Assembly: GCA_945887855.1 (NCBI GenBank)
Contig: CAMCZP010000023.1
Coordinates: 1 to 38,635, forward strand
DNA length: 38,635 nucleotides
Source: Leptospira interrogans serovar Manilae
GTDB lineage: Bacteria > Spirochaetota > Leptospiria > Leptospirales > Leptospiraceae
Direction of reading: 5' to 3'
The notes below the pieces were generated by a model. The model was given only the letters and a program-made list of their open reading frames with translations. It ran no database searches and was not told the DNA's origin. How positions within the stretch are numbered: position 1 is the stretch's first letter; every line of letters begins with the position of its first letter. Below are positions 32,601 through 38,635 of this stretch, in pieces. The position numbers and the translations under genes were made by a program.

Positions 32601-34694
32601 ATGTCCACTGTTGCAAATCCCTTTTTATCTATATCAGAAGTTTCCATGGCAATGAACTCCACCCTAGATCCAGAAGAACTATTGGATCTAATTTTAGATA
32701 ATTGTATCAACTTTTGCCATGTTGAATCTGGCTCTCTAATGCTCGTAAACAACAAAGAAAAAGTATTGGATATTGTAACATATCGGGGTCATAAACCAGA
32801 GATTAAAAAAGAGGTTCGACTCAAATTAGGTGAGGGTATCACAGGACGAGTGGCATCCTCAGGCGTGGGTAGATTGGTCAATGATGTGAGCATTGATCCT
32901 GACTATGTTTCCATAAGACATGATATCCGTTCAGAATTGGCTGTACCTATGATTGTTGAAGATTTAGTCATTGGGGTGATCTCCCTTGATTCCAATCGAC
33001 AGGGTGCTTTTACGGAAGACCACCTGGCATTGGTATCCATACTTGCAAACCAAGCGGGACAAATTTTTAAAAACCTACAAAATTATAGAAGGTTAGAGCA
33101 AAAAAATAAAATACAACAGGTTTTAATTGATATTTCAAGAGTAGTCACATCCAGCTTGGATTTAGATGAAGTCTTCCAAAATATTATGGCAATTATGGAA
33201 AAGACCTTAAAACTCGAAAAGGGTAGTCTTGTTCTCTATGAGCCTCAAACTGGAAGTTTGCGATTGGTTGCTGCCATAGGTCTCTCCAACGAAGAAATAG
33301 AGAGAGGTACCTACCAACCCGGAGAAGGTATCACAGGAAAGGTATATGAGAGTGGTCAGCCAGTTTTCATACATTCTGTCCAAAACGATCCAGACTTTTT
33401 AAATCGAGTGGGGTATCTCAACTACTTCAAATCAAATGCAAGCAATGTAAATCTCTTGTCGGCACCAGTTAAGAGTGAGCACTCTATCATTGGAGTGGTT
33501 AGTGTTTTCATCGTGAACCAAAAAAACTTAGACTCCCAAACCTATTTAGACTTTTTACAAGTAGTTGCTTCCATGATCTCCCAAGCCATTAAAATTCATA
33601 ATTTGGTGGAAGATGCGAAAAAAGAAATTTCCAGAGAGAACATCCTCCTGAAAAGGGAATTGAGGGAGAAGTATAAGTTTGGGGCTCTGATTGGTAGATC
33701 GAAGGTAATGGATAAACTTTTTGAAAAAGTGAGACTTGTTTCCGACTCCAGAGCCAGTGTTTTGATCACAGGAGAATCTGGAACTGGCAAGGAGATGATT
33801 GCATCTGCCATACATTACAATAGCAACAGAAGTGATAAGCCTTTTATTAAAATTAATTGCGCGGCAATTCCAGAACATTTACTTGAAAGTGAACTCTTCG
33901 GTCATACAAAAGGTTCTTTTACGGGAGCTTACTCCGATAAAAAAGGAAAGTTTGAAATTGCTGATGGTGGAACTATTTTTCTAGATGAAATAGGAGAAAT
34001 GGATATAAATCTACAATCTAAACTCCTAAGAGTATTACAAGAAAAAGAAATCGAAGCAGTAGGTTCTATTAAAGTAAAGAAAGTAGATGTTCGAATACTT
34101 GCTGCTACCAATGCAAATTTAGAAACATTAATTTCTGAAAAGAAATTCAGAAGTGATCTATATTATAGATTGAATGTGGTAAATCTCACTATGCCACCTT
34201 TGAGGGACAGACCGGAAGATATCCCATTATTGATTTTTCATTTTCTCGAAAGATATACAAAAGAGAATTCTAAAGAGATTAAAGGTATCACAAGAGATGC
34301 CCATAAAATTTTAACAGCATATAATTGGCCCGGAAATGTAAGAGAATTAGAAAACATAATAGAGAGATCTGTGGTACTCACGCAAAATTCAAGTTTGGAT
34401 ACCGATGACTTTTCTGATATTAAAGAAAAAATAGGAATTTCCGATCATTCTAAGTCAATCTCAGAATCCGATGAAACAGGATTATCTATAGAAGGAAGTA
34501 ATTTTTACTCAAATACTTATTTAGATTCTTTAGATGGTAGAGCTCTTGAAGTTATCATTGGAGAAGTAGAATCCAGGCTCATTCTCTATTCATTGAAAAA
34601 ATTTAGGTATACAAAAACTAGGGTAGCTAAGTATCTGGGTATAAATCGTAATACGTTAGATAAGAGAATTAAAGAATTGAATATAGAGTACTAA
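32601..34694 (+). CDS. Sigma-54-dependent transcriptional activator with two GAF domains
   Basis: This 697-residue regulator has tandem GAF sensor domains at about residues 20-165 ([37 protein letters not shown]) and 185-335 ([17 protein letters not shown]). A short coiled linker leads to the AAA+ domain (about 360-600). Walker A GESGTGKE is at 391-398, the sigma-54-contacting loop GSFTGA at 438-443 and the second AAA+ block is [31 protein letters not shown] follows. The C-terminal Fis-type helix-turn-helix ends with [21 protein letters not shown]. No receiver domain is present, so a small ligand or redox signal sensed by the GAFs is expected. The targets are unknown, and I saw no clear -24/-12 promoter in the window. 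Confidence 0.95.
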   Translation: MSTVANPFLSISEVSMAMNSTLDPEELLDLILDNCINFCHVESGSLMLVNNKEKVLDIVTYRGHKPEIKKEVRLKLGEGITGRVASSGVGRLVNDVSIDPDYVSIRHDIRSELAVPMIVEDLVIGVISLDSNRQGAFTEDHLALVSILANQAGQIFKNLQNYRRLEQKNKIQQVLIDISRVVTSSLDLDEVFQNIMAIMEKTLKLEKGSLVLYEPQTGSLRLVAAIGLSNEEIERGTYQPGEGITGKVYESGQPVFIHSVQNDPDFLNRVGYLNYFKSNASNVNLLSAPVKSEHSIIGVVSVFIVNQKNLDSQTYLDFLQVVASMISQAIKIHNLVEDAKKEISRENILLKRELREKYKFGALIGRSKVMDKLFEKVRLVSDSRASVLITGESGTGKEMIASAIHYNSNRSDKPFIKINCAAIPEHLLESELFGHTKGSFTGAYSDKKGKFEIADGGTIFLDEIGEMDINLQSKLLRVLQEKEIEAVGSIKVKKVDVRILAATNANLETLISEKKFRSDLYYRLNVVNLTMPPLRDRPEDIPLLIFHFLERYTKENSKEIKGITRDAHKILTAYNWPGNVRELENIIERSVVLTQNSSLDTDDFSDIKEKIGISDHSKSISESDETGLSIEGSNFYSNTYLDSLDGRALEVIIGEVESRLILYSLKKFRYTKTRVAKYLGINRNTLDKRIKELNIEY

Positions 34695-34724
34695 CTTAAT
34701 TAATCTTATCAAAGGGGATTTTCA

Positions 34725-35234
34725 ATGGCAAAAAAAAATGAAAGTTTGATAGTAGATATTTCTACTAATGGTTTTCTTAAATATCTTGAAACCCTTCCTG
34801 AACAGTCTCGGGAGAAAGCAAAAAATAGATATGCATCCATGGCTGTCAGACTTTGGTACGATGCGGAAGGAGCAGATGGATATAGAAAAAAAATTGAAAG
34901 GGAAAAAATAGTATCACTCATTCAGAATTTTTTTAGTGAGGATTCCCTATTCTCTCTTAAACTATATTCTATTGAAAAAAGAAAGTCAATTTTAAAAGAT
35001 CTTATTGATTCAGAGTCTTCATCTGTTACAATGGAAGAAGTATCTAACTATTTAAAAACCCTACCTGAGTCCATTCGAGACGCGTTCTTCCATGATGCAT
35101 GTTTTATAATTGCAACTGATAAACAAATCGCTACCAAAGAAATTGATTACCTAAATAATCTTGGAAAATTATTACATATACCTGAAGAAGAAATTAAAAA
35201 AGAATTCTCTTTTTTTTGGATTTCTCAGTTATAA
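34725..35234 (+). CDS. TerB-like helical protein
   Basis: This 169-residue cytoplasmic protein has no signal or membrane segment. GGGG seven bases before the ATG supports the start. The second half (LKTLPESIRDAFFHDACFII, ATDKQIATKEIDYLNNLGKL, then IPEEEIKKEF) matches the TerB-like pattern, with the acidic Asp-x-x-Ile-x-x-x-Glu turn. The first half repeats the YLETLPEQSREKA theme, so the protein may be an internal duplication. TerB-like domains are regulatory modules, often near membranes or metal stress systems, and no reaction is known. It follows the sigma-54 activator by 30 bases. Confidence 0.6.
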   Translation: MAKKNESLIVDISTNGFLKYLETLPEQSREKAKNRYASMAVRLWYDAEGADGYRKKIEREKIVSLIQNFFSEDSLFSLKLYSIEKRKSILKDLIDSESSSVTMEEVSNYLKTLPESIRDAFFHDACFIIATDKQIATKEIDYLNNLGKLLHIPEEEIKKEFSFFWISQL

Positions 35235-35254
35235 GTATTTATTTAAAAAATATA

Positions 35255-36142
35255 ATGTCAAAGTATTTTAATTTTTTTCTATCAGAGAAATCAAAAGAGA
35301 AAGTAGAAGAAATAATTTTATTTATAGCCATAGGAAGCTTTCTTCTACATCTGAGCTTAGTGGTACTTTATAACTCCCAAATACTCAAACTATCTGAATC
35401 TATTTCAATGATGTTTTCCAATCCTATATCTGTCATTTATACTCCATTTTCTTTTGTTCTTTTTTATGAATTTTATCTTTTAATTTATTATCTTCCTAAA
35501 TCCTTTACTACTTATATTGGCAAACAATATGAAATTGTAACATTAATTATAATCCGAAGGCTTTTTAAGGATCTTTCTAATTTAGAAATATCATCAGATT
35601 GGTTTAGATTAAAAAATGACTTACAGTTTACTTATGATATTTTATCTACTATTTTATTATTTTTTTTAATATATATTTTTTATGAGTTAGCAAAAAGAAA
35701 TTTTAGGGATGTAAAAATAAGCAAGACAAATATCACCAATTCTATTCATTATTTTATTACCTTTAAAAAGATAATAGCAATTCTACTTGTTCCAACTCTA
35801 TTTTTTATGGTGTTTTATAATTCAATGAATTGGCTAGTTCACTTAAGTTCTCCAGAAACTCCAACTAAGAACTTTAATAATATATTTTTTTACGACTTCT
35901 TTACAGTTTTGATATTAGTAGACGTTCTTTTACTTTTACTCTCTTTTTTACATACAGATAAATTTCATAAAGTAATTAGAAACTCAGGTTTTATAATTTC
36001 AACTATACTACTCCGGCTTTCCTTTACATCAGATGGATTGATGAGCAGTGCATTAGCAATTGGAGCAGTAAGTTTTGGAATTTTATTATTATTTATTCAT
36101 AATCTTTATGATCGTAGCGAACTTTTGTATCCAATGGAATAG
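35255..36142 (+). CDS. Polytopic membrane protein of unknown function
   Basis: I use the ATG at 35255, giving 295 residues. The frame also has a TTG at 35216 that overlaps the preceding gene by 19 bases, and neither has a clear ribosome binding site. About six to seven hydrophobic segments are visible, for example IILFIAIGSFLLHLSLVVL, ILSTILLFFLIYIFYELA, IIAILLVPTLFFMVFY and FFTVLILVDVLLLLLSFL. Charged loops lie between them. I do not recognise a family and no catalytic motif is evident. It converges with the desaturase gene. Confidence 0.65.
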   Translation: MSKYFNFFLSEKSKEKVEEIILFIAIGSFLLHLSLVVLYNSQILKLSESISMMFSNPISVIYTPFSFVLFYEFYLLIYYLPKSFTTYIGKQYEIVTLIIIRRLFKDLSNLEISSDWFRLKNDLQFTYDILSTILLFFLIYIFYELAKRNFRDVKISKTNITNSIHYFITFKKIIAILLVPTLFFMVFYNSMNWLVHLSSPETPTKNFNNIFFYDFFTVLILVDVLLLLLSFLHTDKFHKVIRNSGFIISTILLRLSFTSDGLMSSALAIGAVSFGILLLFIHNLYDRSELLYPME

Positions 36143-36182
36143 AGTAAGACATGAATTCAAACAATTTGCAAGATAATATCCT

Positions 36183-37265
36183 CTAATTTGCTTGAAAATA
36201 GTAAGCAGTTTCGTTTTGTTTTTCATCATTTACATAACGACAATTATTATAAATTCTAAGATACGTATTAAAAGTAAACTTCTCTAGGTGGTAATAATCT
36301 CCCAAAACTGGAACTATGGACTGTGTAGCTTCTTTTAAATAGTAATGGGGTATAGAAGGAAAGAGATGGTGAACAACATGATACCTTTCTATATTATGAT
36401 GAAAAAAATCTAGAACTCCTCCAAAAATTCCATAATCATAATCAGTTGTACTGATAGCACCTTTTAAGTATGTCCAATTAGAATTGTAGTACCATGGATT
36501 TTTTTCATGATTGTGGTGAAGATAAGTGACAAAATGAAGTGTCATATTATACAAAATCCAAGGAATGAAATAAGCAAAAATCATAAACAATGGAACTAAT
36601 ATTGTAGCAACGAAGATTATTCCTACCATTGAGAAATATCCCAAAATACTAATTTTAAACTTTAACCTCTCATTTTCTCTGAAATAAATATCGTTAAATT
36701 CAAAATGAGATACAATTTTTCCTTTATGATTAGGATGATCATTATAGAATAAATAAATTGGAAAAAACATACATAATTTATAAAGTCTAATAAAAATTCT
36801 TCTTTTTAATTGTTGTCTTACTATAAATTTTAAGGCTCTGTAGTACTTTTTCGATAAAGCCACATGACTTTCGTCTTTTTCTAAATTCCCATGAAATAAG
36901 TGATGTTTTTGGTGAGAACGTTTCCAGCTATGATAAGGAACTAAAATAAAAGAGTGGGAGATTAATCCAAAAAAATAATTAATTTTACTATTACCGGAAA
37001 AAGAAGCATGACCACAATCATGTCCTATCACAAAAATAGACCAAAACATACTTCCTTGTAGTACAGATAAAAGCGGAATAAAGTAGTAATATTGATTTTC
37101 AATTGAAAAATAAATTCCGAAGCTAAGTAACCCTACCAATAAAAAATCAAAGAAAAAATAAAATAGGGATAAGCCTAATTTTCCATGGAAGTATTGTTTT
37201 GGAATAGCATTCTTCAAATCTTTGAGAGTAAAAGGGAGGTTTGTATTATTTGTAATATTTAACAT
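36183..37265 (-). CDS. Membrane fatty acid desaturase (acyl-lipid type)
   Basis: This 360-residue integral membrane enzyme has the three His boxes of the di-iron desaturases. HDCGH is at 82-86, HQKHH at 118-122 and HVVHH at 296-300. Hydrophobic pairs lie at about 40-80 and 195-235. HDCGHASFSG and SHQKHHLFHGNLEKDESHV are closest to the plant-chloroplast/cyanobacterial delta-12 and omega-3 acyl-lipid desaturases. The enzyme introduces a double bond into membrane lipid acyl chains with oxygen and an electron donor such as ferredoxin, which implies that the host meets oxygen. Regiospecificity cannot be called. The gene is preceded by a long A+T-rich stretch and is the last ordinary gene before the accessory end. 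Confidence 0.93.
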   Translation of the reverse strand: MLNITNNTNLPFTLKDLKNAIPKQYFHGKLGLSLFYFFFDFLLVGLLSFGIYFSIENQYYYFIPLLSVLQGSMFWSIFVIGHDCGHASFSGNSKINYFFGLISHSFILVPYHSWKRSHQKHHLFHGNLEKDESHVALSKKYYRALKFIVRQQLKRRIFIRLYKLCMFFPIYLFYNDHPNHKGKIVSHFEFNDIYFRENERLKFKISILGYFSMVGIIFVATILVPLFMIFAYFIPWILYNMTLHFVTYLHHNHEKNPWYYNSNWTYLKGAISTTDYDYGIFGGVLDFFHHNIERYHVVHHLFPSIPHYYLKEATQSIVPVLGDYYHLEKFTFNTYLRIYNNCRYVNDEKQNETAYYFQAN

Positions 37266-37396
37266 TTTTATCCTTAACTGTTTTTATAGAACGGTATTAA
37301 TAATAATTACCAATAAAAATTCTCCCTTATTTTTATCTATAAATATCTATACAATCTAATTTTTAATTATTTTAAAATTGCTTCTGATTGTTTTAA

Positions 37397-37617
37397 AAAC
37401 CTTTTTATATTGATATTTGTTCTATTTTTATAGCTTTTATGTTTAACCAAAGAGAAAAGGGCTGGATTCTAGGTATGAATTTCAAGATTTTTTTTCTTTG
37501 GAAGCTATGTCCAATGAATTCCTTAGGTTTATTCCCAATTTTCCTATACAACTTTTTGAATTAGAGAGCAATGGAAACCTTTTCAAACTACAAAGCATGC
37601 TCAAAGTTTGTATATGA
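37397..37617 (+). pseudogene. Frameshifted fragment of an Rpn-family (PD-(D/E)XK, putative transposase) gene
   Basis: Two reading frames join near a run of T at 37480-37495. The first gives IFIAFMFNQREKGWILGMNF, which resembles the FYHG..W.LG..F segment after the nuclease core of Rpn proteins. The second gives FFSLEAMSNEFLRFIPNFPI and QLFELESNGNLFKLQ, which resembles the segment that follows it, before a TGA at 37615. No start codon or upstream core is visible. This is a decayed middle piece. The match is by memory of family patterns, so it is moderately sure. Confidence 0.6.
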
Positions 37618-37891
37618 GAATGATAGGTATTATTCAGTGCGTCTACTAACGACAGAGGTTGGGATGGAAGGATTTAGTACCTCACCCCTACTATTCCATA
37701 TTGTACTACATTTCAGTATACACCGCATCTCCATGATTCGACTTTCGCTCACCACAAGTCTCATTTGAAGGGAGATGGGATAGAGAGGAGTGATTTAGAA
37801 GTAACACTTATATATTTGCTATTTTATTTATACTAAACATATATTTATTTTTCTTGTTTTTTTTCTCATAAAAAATTACTCTACTTACAAT
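37618..37891. other. Non-coding accessory stretch with half of a direct repeat
   Basis: No convincing gene is present between the Rpn fragment and the next Rpn gene. A 65-codon open frame at 37571-37768 lacks any protein-like pattern and spans the stop of the fragment. The stretch holds the first copy of a 29-bp repeat and ends in a very T-rich segment (about 37805-37870) that probably contains the promoter for the next gene. Confidence 0.5.
37677..37705. repeat. 29-bp direct repeat, copy 1
   Basis: The 29 bases beginning GTACCTCACCCCTAC and ending CCATATTGTA are repeated without change at the right edge of the window (38607-38635), about 930 bases away. The repeat brackets the truncated Rpn gene. 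It may be longer, since the second copy is cut by the window edge. Confidence 0.9.
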
Positions 37892-38419
37892 ATGTCATCC
37901 TCCCATGATCTATTCGTAAAACAAATTCTTTCTAATACTGCTGATGCAATTGATTTTTTTGAAAGCTCCCTATCAAAAAGCATTATAGATCTACTTGATT
38001 TAAATCATCTCGAACTCCGACTTTATATGAAAATGATACAGATAATTCGGGACGATCCGGAAAGCTTTCTCACCAACTTAAAGGACATTTTTTATTCCAT
38101 TTCAAAAGAAAAAGACGAAGCAAAAAGAATTTACATAATTAAGAACCTACTTGAATATTTGTTTAGAGCTAGAAAGGACGCAGAAAACTACACTGAAAAA
38201 GAAATCATAAAAAATATTGAGGGCGATTATATGAATTTATTAGAAAGAATAAGAGAAGAAGGCAAACTAGAAGGTGAACAAAAAGGAAAACAAGAGGGCA
38301 AACAAGAAAACAAACTAGAAACAGCCCATAAAATGCTAGAAGAAGGTTTTACTCTAACTCAGATTTCTAAAATCACAGGGCTTACTGAAATACAGCTTCG
38401 GGAAAATGGGATATTGTAG
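37892..38419 (+). CDS. Rpn-family protein lacking its nuclease core (in-frame internal deletion)
   Basis: This 175-residue open frame begins as Rpn/PD-(D/E)XK putative transposases do (SSSHDLFVKQILSNTADAID, FFESSLSKSIIDLLDL). At about residue 43 (NHLELR) it jumps to the C-terminal part of the family (YMKMIQIIRDDPESF, NLKDIFYSI, LLEYLFRARKD). It ends with the typical Glu-Gly-Lys repeats (EGKLEGEQKGKQEGKQENK) and a short helix-turn-helix-like tail (MLEEGFTLTQISKITGL). Full-length relatives have roughly 300 residues. The missing 130-150 residues hold the PD-(D/E)XK catalytic site, so nuclease activity should be lost. The frame is still open and may make a DNA-binding or oligomerising remnant. 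It has no clear ribosome binding site. Confidence 0.75.
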   Translation: MSSSHDLFVKQILSNTADAIDFFESSLSKSIIDLLDLNHLELRLYMKMIQIIRDDPESFLTNLKDIFYSISKEKDEAKRIYIIKNLLEYLFRARKDAENYTEKEIIKNIEGDYMNLLERIREEGKLEGEQKGKQEGKQENKLETAHKMLEEGFTLTQISKITGLTEIQLRENGIL

Positions 38420-38451
38420 GATTTTTTTTGGATATACGGGGTCTCGATACA

Positions 38452-38499
38452 CTCTGCCTAACTTTTTTACTTTTAAATATTTATCTGAATTAGGCAGAG
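38452..38499. repeat. Inverted repeat, perfect 10-base arms
   Basis: CTCTGCCTAA (38452-38461) and TTAGGCAGAG (38490-38499) flank a 28-base A+T-rich spacer. GGGGTCTCGATACA lies before the first arm and ATAATTCGACAGGCTC after the second. Phrases of this kind (GTCTCGATACACTC, TTCGACAGGCTC, CTCGACCAG) are common in dispersed intergenic repeats of bacteria, so this is probably one copy of such an element or a terminator for the Rpn gene. Confidence 0.6.
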
Positions 38500-38606
38500 C
38501 ATAATTCGACAGGCTCATCACACCGCTCGACCAGTGGACTTTTTTGTGTACAACGCCTTTAAGCTAGTTATGAAAAAGTAGACTCTTTTTTAATTTAGGA
38601 TCTAAT

Positions 38607-38635
38607 GTACCTCACCCCTACTATTCCATATTGTA
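38607..38635. repeat. 29-bp direct repeat, copy 2 (cut by window edge)
   Basis: This is identical over 29 bases to 37677-37705. The right end of the repeat cannot be seen. The sequences to the left of the two copies differ, so the repeat starts close to the GTACC. Confidence 0.9.

Noticed and set aside
33555..33878. 107-codon antisense frame in the sigma-54 activator
   Set aside because: It is opposite conserved AAA+ codons and has no independent support.
37571..37768. 65-codon frame near the Rpn fragment
   Set aside because: It is in another frame than the Rpn-like translation, spans the repeat and shows no family pattern.
1..38635. CRISPR arrays, tRNA, rRNA and complete insertion sequences
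   Set aside because: I looked for regularly spaced repeats, cloverleaf-like CCA ends and transposase motifs such as DDE and found none; only Rpn remnants are present.

Overview
The window is low in G+C (about one third by eye, not computed) and is tightly packed with genes on both strands. It looks like chromosomal DNA of a Leptospira-like spirochaete. The pointers are: many TTG and GTG starts; lipoproteins in which a lipobox Cys is followed by a short polar linker and a run of leucines; GAF/sigma-54 and anti-sigma signalling proteins; and decayed Rpn-family (putative transposase) genes. This placement is an inference; no rRNA, tRNA or other firm taxonomic marker is present.

Layout. (1) 1-5639, minus strand: an assimilatory sulfur operon read right to left, cysT-cysW-cysA, then the sulfate-binding protein, precorrin-2 dehydrogenase, APS/PAPS reductase and the start of a SUMT gene cut by the window edge. 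It imports sulfate, reduces activated sulfate and makes the siroheme that sulfite reductase needs. (2) 5860-10739, plus: a TolB-N-like/TPR protein with seven exact 42-codon repeats, a DUF1232 membrane protein, a fused TVP38/VTT membrane domain plus flavoprotein disulfide reductase, and a DUF547 protein whose signal-peptide codons contain a strong intrinsic-terminator hairpin. (3) 11256-16020, plus: a two-subunit sodium:solute symporter followed by a cNMP/CBS/DUF294 protein and a DnaQ-like exonuclease. (4) 16189-21759, plus: an RsbW-type ATPase, a type III polyketide synthase, a GT4 glycosyltransferase and DNA polymerase I. (5) 21919-23987: a secreted Cys-rich alpha/beta hydrolase and a convergent lipoprotein sharing one bidirectional terminator. 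(6) 24209-28257, plus: two kexin-like subtilase lipoproteins flanking a lipoprotein that looks like the detached subtilase prodomain. (7) 28259-30294: a GT2 glycosyltransferase, a TerB/J-domain protein and ClpS. (8) 30296-36142: an LtaS-like phosphoglycerol transferase (minus), a 54-residue protein, a double-GAF sigma-54 activator, a TerB-like protein and a polytopic membrane protein. (9) 36183-38635: a fatty acid desaturase (minus), then an accessory end with an Rpn fragment, an Rpn gene lacking its nuclease core, a 29-bp direct repeat and an inverted repeat.

The most interesting part is the split protease module at 24209-28257. Two secreted proteases that both lack a prodomain flank one free prodomain, each with its own lipoprotein signal. 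This suggests maturation or inhibition in trans at the cell surface. The closest precedent I know is the Aeromonas kexin-like serine protease and its adjacent ORF2 chaperone.
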